Position numbers and translations under genes: made by a program. The notes below the pieces were generated by a model. The model searched no databases and was not told the DNA's origin. It saw only the letters and a program-made list of their open reading frames with translations. From NCBI RefSeq assembly GCF_016908415.1, contig NZ_JAFBDW010000001.1, positions 124,001 to 188,000 on the forward strand: DNA of 64,000 nucleotides, read 5' to 3'. Source of the stretch: Caldicoprobacter guelmensis. Its GTDB lineage: Bacteria > Bacillota > Clostridia > Caldicoprobacterales > Caldicoprobacteraceae. The stretch's first letter is position 1, and each line of letters opens with the position of its first letter. Positions 25,120-32,255 of this stretch are shown here, piece by piece.

Positions 25120-25833
25120 ATGGGACTGATAGGAAATATATACGGCCTTTTGGGTTATTATTTTCATGTAAAGGACAAGCCGGATAAGGCCATCCGCTTT
25201 TATGAAAAAGGTATGGCCCATGACATGACAAAACCGTCTTACAGGCTGGCGTACGGGGTATTGCTTTTGAAGAGGGGCCAGTTTCAAAAAGCCAGGGACA
25301 TATTCAGCAGCGTGCTCATTGACCCCCGCTATAAGGACTCGGTGAAAAACATGGCCAAGCTTAACCTGAGCCTGGCATACTGGAAACTGGGGGACATAGA
25401 TACCGCTATTGAGATGCTTAAGGAACTCCATAGGAAGCAGAGAACCGCTAGGATATATGGGGCATTGGGCTATTTGCTCATCGAAAAGGGGAATCTGGAT
25501 GAGGCTTTCAAGTATAATTTGGAAGCTGTGAAGTACGACGATGAAGACCCTGTCATACTGGACAACCTTGCTCAGACCTACTACCTGATGGGTAAGCTGA
25601 AGGAGGCCAAAAAGTATTTCGAAAAAGCGGAGTCGCTTAAAGAGGATCAGGTATCTACGCTTTATTATTTAGGTTGTATCTATTATCAAGAAGGCAACCT
25701 TCAGGCTGCCAAAGAAAAGCTTGAAAAGGCGCTGGAGTGCAATATAAATCCTTTGAGCACTGTAAGCAGGGAGGCAATACAGCAAAAACTGGAGGAGATA
25801 AACAAAGCCCTTCAATCTGGCAGCTTGAGGTAA
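25120..25833 (+). CDS. Tetratricopeptide repeat protein
   Basis: A 237-residue protein built almost wholly of TPR helices. Repeats are visible at about 15-48 (KPDKAIRFYEKGMAHD), 50-83, 88-115, 120-148 (GNLDEAFKYNLEAVKYD), 153-182 (GKLKEAKKYFEKAESLK) and 187-215 (GNLQAAKEKLEKALE). There is no signal peptide, only a mildly hydrophobic N terminus. It probably serves as a protein-interaction scaffold, partner unknown. GTG 25111 is in frame, but ATG 25120 follows AGGTGG with better spacing. The last 22 bp overlap the 3' end of the PBP gene on the other strand. Confidence 0.8.
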   Translation: MGLIGNIYGLLGYYFHVKDKPDKAIRFYEKGMAHDMTKPSYRLAYGVLLLKRGQFQKARDIFSSVLIDPRYKDSVKNMAKLNLSLAYWKLGDIDTAIEMLKELHRKQRTARIYGALGYLLIEKGNLDEAFKYNLEAVKYDDEDPVILDNLAQTYYLMGKLKEAKKYFEKAESLKEDQVSTLYYLGCIYYQEGNLQAAKEKLEKALECNINPLSTVSREAIQQKLEEINKALQSGSLR

Positions 25834-28304
25834 ACGGCCCTCTTCCTGCTCTGCCGCGGAGCGATACCTGTTGTGTCGGTATTTTCGGATTGTTCATTTG
25901 AAGACGGCACTACAATCGAAAGAAGAGGAGTTGGTGTGCCCTGCAGAAGTTGGCCTTCTATCTCTAATTCGGGGTGTGTCGGCACTACAAAGTAGGTGTA
26001 TTTTTTGCCACGGTCAACAAAAGCATCTATCCACCCTACGGGATCAAGAGTTCCGGTTTTTATTTGATGTATGAGCAAGGGGTTACTTCTGCCCTCTTCC
26101 AGCCTGTAGATGTTATAAACGGCGAAGGTATCCTGCGGCTTAAATGATATGACCGGCAGGCCAGCCTCATTTAAAGTTATTTTAAAGTCAGAAGGTGGCT
26201 GCAGCGGTGTCCAGTAGTCAGACTGTTGTGTGGGGGCGGTGCCGGGTATAAAGTATTCGGTTATAGTATAATCAGGTGGCGTGAGAGGGGAAGCAAGCAA
26301 CGCTTCTCTCTTTTCTTTTAGCGCTTTAGCGTCTAGCTTGACCTCTATGATGCCAGGAGGCTTTTTAAAGTCAGGGGCTTTTTCATCACGGTATATATAC
26401 TTAAAAACGGCTTTTGCAAGTTCGGCAGGATATTTCCCCCCTACTGCGTCGGGGGGCAGATAGTGCTGCCTGTCTACGTTGTCATATCCCATCCACACGG
26501 TGATGACGTACTGTGGGTTATACGCCACAACCCAGGCGTCTTTTACACCTTCTATCCCTGTGAATTCTTCAGTGTCGGGGAGCTCTACCGTTCCTGTCTT
26601 GGCTGCCAGAGGTATGTTCAGGTCTTTAAGCCTTGAGGCTGTCCCATTTTTAACGGCTGAGCGCAGTATATCGTTTAAAATAAAAGCGCCTTCTTGGCTC
26701 ATCACCTGTTTTTTTAGGGATTTAGATTGGTAGATGGTTATGCCGTATGAGTTTTCTATACGGCGTATGGTGGTGTAATCCTTGTATCTTCCACTGTCGG
26801 CCAAGGCAGCGTATGCCCGGGCAAGCTGTATAGGCGTTACACCTTTGTAGAACCCACCCAAGGCAATTGTGAGGCTGTACCTATCCTCTTGGGTAAAGGA
26901 TATCCCAAATTTTTCAGCAAAAGAGATTCCGTTTTGAATGCCTATATCTTTGAGTATGCGCACTGCCGGGATATTTACTGAATCGGCCAGTGCTTCCCTG
27001 ACCGTGATCCATCCGCGATATCTCCCGTCGAAATTGGATGGTTTGTAATCGCCAAACCGCACTTCAGCATCCAAAACGAAGGTGACGGGGGTATAGCCGA
27101 AATATTCAATGGCAGGGCCGTACACCACTAGGGGTTTTATGGCTGAACCTGGCTGTTTTGGCATTTGAATTGCCCTGTTTAGACCTTTTTGTATTACGGT
27201 GCTGCCGTCAAGGTATTCCCTGCCACCGATGATGGCTCGAACTTCCCCCGATGGTACATCCAGGACTACCATGGCGCTTTCGCAAGGAATGCCGCTTGTT
27301 GGACACTTTGGGAACAAATCTTCTTTCGAATACAGCTCTTCTATGTATTTTTGCAGCTCTCTGTCAAGGGAGGTGTATATCCTGTATCCTTGGGTCAGCA
27401 AAGCTTCTTCGGATACGCCGAGTATATTAGCTGCTTCCTCTAAAACCATGTCCATAAAAAAGCGGTGTGGATAGTGGCGAGGGGATGGTTGGGCAAACAC
27501 CAGCTTCTCTGATTTGGCTTTTTCCCCTTGTTGGGGTGAAAGATATCCGTATTTGACCATTAGATCTATTACCAGGTTTTTTCGTTTTAGGGACTCTTCT
27601 AGGTTGTTAAAAGGGGAATATATTGATGGGCTTTTGGGAATGCCTGCTAGCAAAGCCGCTTCGGCTATCGTTAAGTCCTTTGCTGATTTGCCGAAATACA
27701 GCCGTGAAGCCGCTTCTATCCCGTAAGTCCCCTTGCCGAAATATATCAAATTGAGATACATCTGAAGTATTTGGTCTTTGGAATACAGATTTTCCAGCTT
27801 GTAAGCAAGATATATCTCCTGTAATTTTCTGTGAATGGTCTTTTTTTGAGTGAGAAAGGCATTGCGTACCACTTGCTGAGTTATGGTGCTTCCTCCTTCT
27901 GCGTATCTGCCCTGCTTTAGGTTTTGAATTAGGGCTCCCAGTAAGCGTTTTATATCAAAGCCGTGATGGCGGTAAAACCGTATGTCTTCTACGGCGATAA
28001 ATGCGTTTTTGACGTGAGCGGGGATTTCAGACAAAGATACTTTTATCCTGTTTTCTACACCGTATACGCTGGTAATGAGGTTGCCGTCCATATCATATAT
28101 AAAGGATGATTGCTTGAGGTTTTCTATTTTGCTCAGATCGATGTCCTTCACTTGATTGATGATGATGCTGAGGTATATGGCTGCTGATATGAGTACAGTT
28201 ATAGCAAGGCTCAGCAAAGCTAGGATTACGGATCTATGCCGTGAACGGGAGTTCTTTTTTCTTTTTCTGCTCATCCGTGAAGGTATCGGTTCGTGATGGT
28301 TCAT
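25812..28304 (-). CDS. Class A penicillin-binding protein with C-terminal beta domain
   Basis: Bifunctional peptidoglycan glycosyltransferase and transpeptidase, 830 residues. A basic cytoplasmic tail is followed by a transmembrane helix (about 26-48). The GT51 domain has AVEDIRFYRHHGFD, with catalytic E106, and GGSTITQQVVRN. The transpeptidase domain has S387-A-I-K390, SVN (442-444) and KTGT (569-572). The last 130 residues form a fibronectin III-like extension (FAVYNIYRLEEGRSNP). ATG 28304 follows AGGAGG. It is transcribed divergently from ftsH, downstream of speD and a terminator. Its end overlaps the convergent TPR gene by 22 bp. It resembles PBP1a/PbpF types. Confidence 0.93.
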   Translation of the reverse strand: MNHHEPIPSRMSRKRKKNSRSRHRSVILALLSLAITVLISAAIYLSIIINQVKDIDLSKIENLKQSSFIYDMDGNLITSVYGVENRIKVSLSEIPAHVKNAFIAVEDIRFYRHHGFDIKRLLGALIQNLKQGRYAEGGSTITQQVVRNAFLTQKKTIHRKLQEIYLAYKLENLYSKDQILQMYLNLIYFGKGTYGIEAASRLYFGKSAKDLTIAEAALLAGIPKSPSIYSPFNNLEESLKRKNLVIDLMVKYGYLSPQQGEKAKSEKLVFAQPSPRHYPHRFFMDMVLEEAANILGVSEEALLTQGYRIYTSLDRELQKYIEELYSKEDLFPKCPTSGIPCESAMVVLDVPSGEVRAIIGGREYLDGSTVIQKGLNRAIQMPKQPGSAIKPLVVYGPAIEYFGYTPVTFVLDAEVRFGDYKPSNFDGRYRGWITVREALADSVNIPAVRILKDIGIQNGISFAEKFGISFTQEDRYSLTIALGGFYKGVTPIQLARAYAALADSGRYKDYTTIRRIENSYGITIYQSKSLKKQVMSQEGAFILNDILRSAVKNGTASRLKDLNIPLAAKTGTVELPDTEEFTGIEGVKDAWVVAYNPQYVITVWMGYDNVDRQHYLPPDAVGGKYPAELAKAVFKYIYRDEKAPDFKKPPGIIEVKLDAKALKEKREALLASPLTPPDYTITEYFIPGTAPTQQSDYWTPLQPPSDFKITLNEAGLPVISFKPQDTFAVYNIYRLEEGRSNPLLIHQIKTGTLDPVGWIDAFVDRGKKYTYFVVPTHPELEIEGQLLQGTPTPLLSIVVPSSNEQSENTDTTGIAPRQSRKRAVYLKLPD

Positions 28305-28379
28305 AGGGAATAACCTCCTGCAATAGCGTCGGTTTCATCTTGATTATTCCCTATAAACCATAAAATTAAACTAAATTTA

Positions 28380-28403
28380 AAAGGCTCCTTGATAGGAGCC
28401 TTT
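28380..28403 (-). terminator. Terminator of speD
   Basis: On the minus strand AAAGGCTCC pairs with GGAGCCTTT across a 6-nt loop, followed by TTAAATTTAG. It starts 1-2 nt after the speD stop codon and separates speD from the downstream PBP gene. Confidence 0.75.
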
Positions 28404-28404
28404 A

Positions 28405-28782
28405 TTAACTGTTAAAGTCTTTTACGATATGCATTTCACCAAGTCCACGCTCTACGTTCATCTCGTAAATTCGGTTGGCTTGCAGTTTTTGGGCGATGAT
28501 GGAGGCGGCTTTTTTTGGGTCAATGCGTTTGCCGCAGGTAAAGACGTCGATGCTGGCATAGCCGTGTTCGGGGAAGGTGTGGATGGCCAAGTGGGATTCG
28601 GAAACTATTACCACCCCTGACACGCCTTGAGGTGCAAACTGGTGAAATGTTACTTCCCTCACTTCAGCACCCGCTTGCAGCGCAGCGTCAGTCATCATCT
28701 TCTCAACGAATTTGATGTCGTTTAATAGTTCCCGATTACACTCCCAAAGTTCCAAAATACAATGTCTCGAATAGGTATCCAT
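28405..28782 (-). CDS. speD: S-adenosylmethionine decarboxylase proenzyme
   Basis: Makes decarboxylated SAM, the aminopropyl donor for speE. The 125-residue bacterial type self-cleaves between E62 and S63 in VIVSESHLAIHTFPEHGYASIDVFTCG; the new Ser becomes the pyruvoyl group. H68 and C83 are the usual processing and catalytic residues. TTG 28788 is also in frame, but ATG 28782, 8 nt after AAAGGGGG, matches the MDT start of known SpeD. It is monocistronic, with its own promoter, a long structured leader and its own terminator, which suggests separate control from speE-speB. Confidence 0.95.
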   Translation of the reverse strand: MDTYSRHCILELWECNRELLNDIKFVEKMMTDAALQAGAEVREVTFHQFAPQGVSGVVIVSESHLAIHTFPEHGYASIDVFTCGKRIDPKKAASIIAQKLQANRIYEMNVERGLGEMHIVKDFNS

Positions 28783-28812
28783 CAGCAATACCCCCTTTAT
28801 TAAAATTTTTAA

Positions 28813-28909
28813 GTATCCACTTACGGGGGTAGGTTAGTACAACTGATGTCCTAGTCCCCATCTGAAGGACAGGCTCAGCAGATGTCCCAACCCTTTGATA
28901 AGTGGATAC
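28813..28909 (-). ncRNA. Structured 5' leader of speD (candidate regulatory RNA)
   Basis: An 11-bp perfect helix closes the element: GTATCCACTTA (28813-28823) and TAAGTGGATAC (28899-28909). Inside, GGTT (28832-28835) pairs with AACC (28889-28892). The segment AGGACA (28866-28871) can pair either with TGTCC at 28883-28887 or with TGTCCT at 28847-28852, but not both. CATCTG (28859-28864) also matches CAGATG (28879-28884), which overlaps the first option. The outer helix ends 30 nt before the speD ATG, close to the ribosome site, and no terminator is seen, so control of translation is more likely than attenuation. I do not recognise a known riboswitch class. Confidence 0.6.
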
Positions 28910-28942
28910 CTCTCTATGCAAAAACTTTGCATGCTGCACTAT

Positions 28943-28971
28943 ACTTTAACATAAATTGAGCCAAAAATCAA
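28943..28971 (-). promoter_or_regulatory. Probable sigma-A promoter of speD
   Basis: On the minus strand TTGATT, a 17-nt spacer and TAAAGT, placing the RNA start near 28936. A 7-bp hairpin (ATGCAAA / TTTGCAT, 28916-28932) would form at the extreme 5' end of the transcript. Confidence 0.5.
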
Positions 28972-29015
28972 TTATTATTCTCCAAATTTTTAAAGCGAAT
29001 TTACAGTTTTTAAAC

Positions 29016-29059
29016 TTGCAATGGCATATATAATAATATATACTCTTATATATAAGAGT
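29016..29059 (+). promoter_or_regulatory. ftsH promoter with overlapping 18-bp palindromic operator
   Basis: TTGCAA (29016-29021), a 17-nt spacer and TATACT (29039-29044) form a sigma-A-type promoter. A perfect 18-bp palindrome, ACTCTTATATATAAGAGT (29042-29059), starts inside the -10 box and covers the expected +1 site near 29051. A dimeric repressor bound there would block open-complex formation. Confidence 0.6.
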
Positions 29060-29124
29060 CCGATGGATAAATAAGATGTGTAACATCTGTATACGAGAGA
29101 GTATTTGGATGGGGGGTGATGAAG

Positions 29125-30903
29125 ATGCATAACGCTAAAAAGAGGATGTGGATATTGGCTGCAGCATTGTTTCTGGCAGTAATTGGGTATTATGTATACC
29201 TTTATTTTGAGCCAGATCCCCAGCGAATTTCATATAACGAATTCATGAGGGCGGTGGATGAGGGAAAGGTAGCCAAGGTATACCTTGATGATAGAGACTT
29301 GTTCAGGGGCGAATTTAAGGATGGCAACCAGTTCATAACTGATAATCCACGGAAGGAAGGGTTTAAAGAGGAGCTGCTTAAAAAGGGCATTGCCGTGGAT
29401 GAGATGGCCCGTCAGACTCAAATAAGGGATATGGGAAGCTTTCTCATCACCATGGGAATCTTTGGAGGTTTTTTGTATTTTCTGTCTACCAAGACGGTAA
29501 GGCAAGCACAGGGCGGTATGGGGAAGATATCGTCGATTTCGGTGTGTCCTGAAGAGGGGAAGAAGGTTACTTTTGATGATGTGGCCGGCATCGATGAGGC
29601 TAAGGAGAGCATGAGGGATGTTATAGACTTTATAAAGAATCCTGAAAAGTATGCAAGGTATGGGGCAAGGCTACCAAGGGGTATTATACTTTATGGCCCT
29701 CCCGGAACCGGCAAAACCTTGCTTGCAAAAGCGGTAGCCGGGGAAGCCGGGGTACCTTTTTATGCCGTGTCGGGGTCTGATTTTGTACAGGTGTATGTAG
29801 GTGTAGGTGCGGGGAGGATCCGCGACCTATTTAAGAAAGCCAGGGAAAGCGGTAAATGCGTGATATTCATCGACGAGATCGACGCTTTGGGCAAAAAGAG
29901 GGATAGAGGCGTCGATGGAGGAGGAAATGACGAACGGGATCAGACTTTAAATGCTCTTTTGGCCGAGATGTCGGGCTTTAAAGATAATGAGGGTATTGTA
30001 GTCATAGGCGCCACCAATCGCTTGGATGTATTGGACCCGGCATTGCTCCGCCCAGGAAGGTTTGACAGGCACATTGAGGTTGGATTGCCTGATGTAAAAG
30101 GCAGGTATGAGATATTGAAGATTCACAGCAGAAACAAGCCGCTTTCGAGCGACGTTGACCTGTACAAGGTGGCGCAGCAAACGGTGTATTTCAGCGGAGC
30201 AAAACTGGAGAGCCTGATGAATGAGGCGGCGATACTGGCAGCAAAGCGAGACAAGGGATACATTGAACAATCGGATATAGATAAGGCGTTTTATATAGTT
30301 ATGGCTGGCCTGGAGAAAAAGGACAGAAGCGTGATAAACGAGTTTGACCGCGAGGTTACTGCGTTCCATGAAGCCGGACATGCCCTGATGACCAAGTTGA
30401 TAGCCCCAGAACATAGCGTTTCGAGGGTTACCATAATCCCCAGCACTAAAGGTATGGGTGGCTTTAGCATGAACATTCCCCCAGACAGGATGTATTACAG
30501 AAAGAGGGATATGGAAAACAGCATCAAAATAGCTCTCGCGGGTCGGGCTGCTGAAGAGATAATATTTGGCAAGGATAATGTCACGACCGGCGCTTCCAAT
30601 GACCTTGAAAGGGCTACTGAGGTGCTCCTCGATATGATAAGGCGTTTTGGTATGGGCAAAAACACAGGGCTTGTCAATTATGATGTCCTTTACAACAACG
30701 GAATAAGGCAGGTCTCGGAGGAGGTGCTTTCACAGTGCAGGGAGACCATGGACCTCTTCTATGAGGAGGTAAAGGGGCTGTTGATTAGGCACAAGGACAT
30801 CCTCAGTGCTATAGCAACGGCCCTGTTGGAAAAAGAAACCCTGGACGAAAGCGAGCTGGATCAGATTATAATGGAGTTTAATAAAAAGCGAGAGACGGCA
30901 TAA
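29125..30903 (+). CDS. ftsH: FtsH-like membrane AAA+ zinc metalloprotease
   Basis: Membrane-anchored ATP-dependent protease of 592 residues. There is one helix at about 9-27, an extracytoplasmic domain (about 30-105) and a second helix (106-121). The AAA+ module has Walker A GPPGTGKT (181-188), Walker B VIFIDEIDAL and the second region of homology ATNRLDVLDPALLRPGRFDR. The zinc site is HEAGH (405-409), with a further Asp in GASNDLERATE. The pore loop reads VYVGVGAG, with Tyr where classical FtsH has Phe (FVGVGAS), so this may be a divergent paralogue. ATG 29119 and GTG 29116 are alternatives; ATG 29125 has the best spacing from GGGGGG. Confidence 0.88.
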   Translation: MHNAKKRMWILAAALFLAVIGYYVYLYFEPDPQRISYNEFMRAVDEGKVAKVYLDDRDLFRGEFKDGNQFITDNPRKEGFKEELLKKGIAVDEMARQTQIRDMGSFLITMGIFGGFLYFLSTKTVRQAQGGMGKISSISVCPEEGKKVTFDDVAGIDEAKESMRDVIDFIKNPEKYARYGARLPRGIILYGPPGTGKTLLAKAVAGEAGVPFYAVSGSDFVQVYVGVGAGRIRDLFKKARESGKCVIFIDEIDALGKKRDRGVDGGGNDERDQTLNALLAEMSGFKDNEGIVVIGATNRLDVLDPALLRPGRFDRHIEVGLPDVKGRYEILKIHSRNKPLSSDVDLYKVAQQTVYFSGAKLESLMNEAAILAAKRDKGYIEQSDIDKAFYIVMAGLEKKDRSVINEFDREVTAFHEAGHALMTKLIAPEHSVSRVTIIPSTKGMGGFSMNIPPDRMYYRKRDMENSIKIALAGRAAEEIIFGKDNVTTGASNDLERATEVLLDMIRRFGMGKNTGLVNYDVLYNNGIRQVSEEVLSQCRETMDLFYEEVKGLLIRHKDILSAIATALLEKETLDESELDQIIMEFNKKRETA

Positions 30904-30934
30904 AAAGAGCGGCAGAAATTCCTGCTGCTCTTTT
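30903..30934 (+). terminator. Terminator of ftsH
   Basis: AAAAGAGCGGCAG (30903-30915) pairs with CTGCTGCTCTTTT (30922-30934), one G-U, with a 6-nt loop. The 3' arm ends in TTTT. Confidence 0.8.
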
Positions 30935-31010
30935 AGGTGCGATGTTTAAAACAGGGATCAATTGGATAAAATATAAAAAAGTGCGGTATGAGAATGGCCT
31001 TGCAGGGTTA

Positions 31011-31039
31011 TTGAAATTTATATCTTTTTGTTGTAAACT
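31011..31039 (+). promoter_or_regulatory. Possible sigma-A promoter
   Basis: TTGAAA (31011-31016), a 17-nt spacer and TAAACT (31034-31039), 41 bp before the 74-residue ORF. Confidence 0.45.
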
Positions 31040-31080
31040 GGTAAGGAAAATTAAATAAGGGAGAGGGATTTGAGGGAGCT

Positions 31081-31305
31081 ATGAAGTATGTATACGCTAT
31101 TCTAACGGTTGTTGAAAATAATCCCATAATGCAGATGTATGTAAGCGATAAGCCTATGACCGGCAGGCAAATTTTGGATGAAGTGGTCCTAACAGAAGAA
31201 GAGAAGAAGAAGTACAAGGATTGGACTGATGCAAGAAAGGTCATTGAGGACATGAACAAGACGCAGTCTATCAGGGTGGAGATACAGGAGGTAGAGGTTC
31301 CTTAA
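31081..31305 (+). CDS. Small hypothetical protein
   Basis: A 74-residue acidic/basic mixed protein with no signal or membrane segment. The C-terminal half has EEEKKKYKDWTDARKVIEDM and ends in VEIQEVEVP. ATG 31081 is preceded closely by GAGGGAG, giving short spacing. It is flanked by its own promoter candidate and a perfect terminator, so it appears to be a single-gene unit between ftsH and the spoIIA operon. Family not recognised. Confidence 0.6.
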   Translation: MKYVYAILTVVENNPIMQMYVSDKPMTGRQILDEVVLTEEEKKKYKDWTDARKVIEDMNKTQSIRVEIQEVEVP

Positions 31306-31308
31306 TGC

Positions 31309-31342
31309 AAAAATCCCTTCGACAAATATCGAAGGGATTTTT
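31309..31342 (+). terminator. Strong Rho-independent terminator
   Basis: AAAAATCCCTTCGA (31309-31322) is fully complementary to TCGAAGGGATTTTT (31329-31342), with a 6-nt loop. It isolates the small gene from the spoIIA operon. Confidence 0.92.
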
Positions 31343-31384
31343 GTATGATTTCAGATTAAGATACAAAAATAGCCAATATTCGCT

Positions 31385-31413
31385 GAAGGAGAATTGAGGC
31401 AAATGAAGAATAT
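31385..31413 (+). promoter_or_regulatory. Sigma-H-type promoter of the spoIIA operon
   Basis: GAAGGAGAA (31385-31393), an 11-nt spacer and GAAGAATAT (31405-31413) fit the sigma-H pattern RnAGGAwWW-N11-RnnGAATWW with one mismatch. spoIIA is a known sigma-H target in Bacillus. The predicted transcript would start near 31420, which argues against an ATG 31426 start for spoIIAA. Confidence 0.65.
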
Positions 31414-31455
31414 ATAAGTGTATTCATGCCTGTTGAGCTGGGGGAGGGATTTTTC

Positions 31456-31806
31456 TTGCAGATTCTAAGCCGCAAGCACAAACACACGCTTATAATTAAA
31501 ATGGAGGGGGAACTGGACCATCATACTGCCGATACGGTGCGTGAACGGCTGGACAATATGCTTGAGGACCCAAGTATAAGGCATGTGGTATTTGATTTGA
31601 GCCAGCTAAAGTTCATGGATAGTTCAGGCATTGGGGTGTTTATAGGAAGATACAAGGTGGTTTCACAGCGAGGCGGTACGGTTTCTGTGGCTCATGTTAC
31701 ACCCCAGATCAATAAAGTATTGGAGGTATCTGGCCTTTACAGGATAATAAAGAGGTACAATAGCATCGAAGAGGCGCTGGCCAGTATAGGGGGGTGTGAT
31801 GAATAG
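31456..31806 (+). CDS. spoIIAA: Anti-sigma F factor antagonist SpoIIAA
   Basis: STAS-domain protein that, when unphosphorylated, displaces SpoIIAB from sigma-F in the forespore. It has the strand VVFDLSQLKFMDSSGIGVFIG with the phosphorylatable Ser in D-S-S-G (S57). The length of 116 residues from TTG 31456 is the normal size; this start lies 7 nt after GGGAGGG. An upstream ATG (31426) would add ten residues but has no ribosome site. The TAG stop overlaps the GTG of spoIIAB by one base, giving the stoichiometric coupling expected of this pair. Confidence 0.95.
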   Translation: MQILSRKHKHTLIIKMEGELDHHTADTVRERLDNMLEDPSIRHVVFDLSQLKFMDSSGIGVFIGRYKVVSQRGGTVSVAHVTPQINKVLEVSGLYRIIKRYNSIEEALASIGGCDE

Positions 31807-32255
31807 TGGAGGCCATAAACGAGATGCGGTTGGAGTTTCCAAGCAAGTCGCAGAATGAATCCTTTGCCAGAGTTACAGTAGCTGCCTTTGCCGCTCAGCT
31901 TGATCCCACCTTAGAGGAGATTGCCGACATAAAAACTGCCGTATCTGAAGCTGTTACCAATGCCATCATTCATGGCTACGAGAATACCATAGGGATTGTG
32001 ACTGTTATAGCAAGGCTCTATGAAGGGAAAATCGAGATTGAAGTCATAGACAAGGGCAAAGGAATAGAGGACATTGAAAAGGCTAGGCAACCCCTTTATA
32101 CGTCAAAGCCTGAGCTAGAACGCTCGGGGATGGGGTTTACTGTTATGGAGACTTTTATGGACGAGGTAGAGGTGACCTCTAGCCCAGGCCAGGGTACGCG
32201 GGTAAAACTGGTAAAGTACTTGAAGAGTACTGGTAGAGAACTGGGGCGAGAATGA
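31806..32255 (+). CDS. spoIIAB: Anti-sigma F factor / serine kinase SpoIIAB
   Basis: GHKL-fold kinase that holds sigma-F inactive and phosphorylates SpoIIAA. The N box is TAVSEAVTNAIIHGYEN, G1 is EVIDKGKGIEDIEKA, and the G2 box is SGMGFTVMETFMDEVEV. Length 149 residues. It starts at GTG 31806 and overlaps sigF by 4 bp. It acts in the predivisional cell and the forespore, with SpoIIE (not in the window) dephosphorylating SpoIIAA. Confidence 0.95.
   Translation: MEAINEMRLEFPSKSQNESFARVTVAAFAAQLDPTLEEIADIKTAVSEAVTNAIIHGYENTIGIVTVIARLYEGKIEIEVIDKGKGIEDIEKARQPLYTSKPELERSGMGFTVMETFMDEVEVTSSPGQGTRVKLVKYLKSTGRELGRE

Noticed and set aside
28813..28909. 6S RNA as an explanation for the speD leader
   Set aside because: 6S RNA is about 180-200 nt with a large central bubble. 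This element is 97 nt, branched and directly upstream of speD in the same direction.
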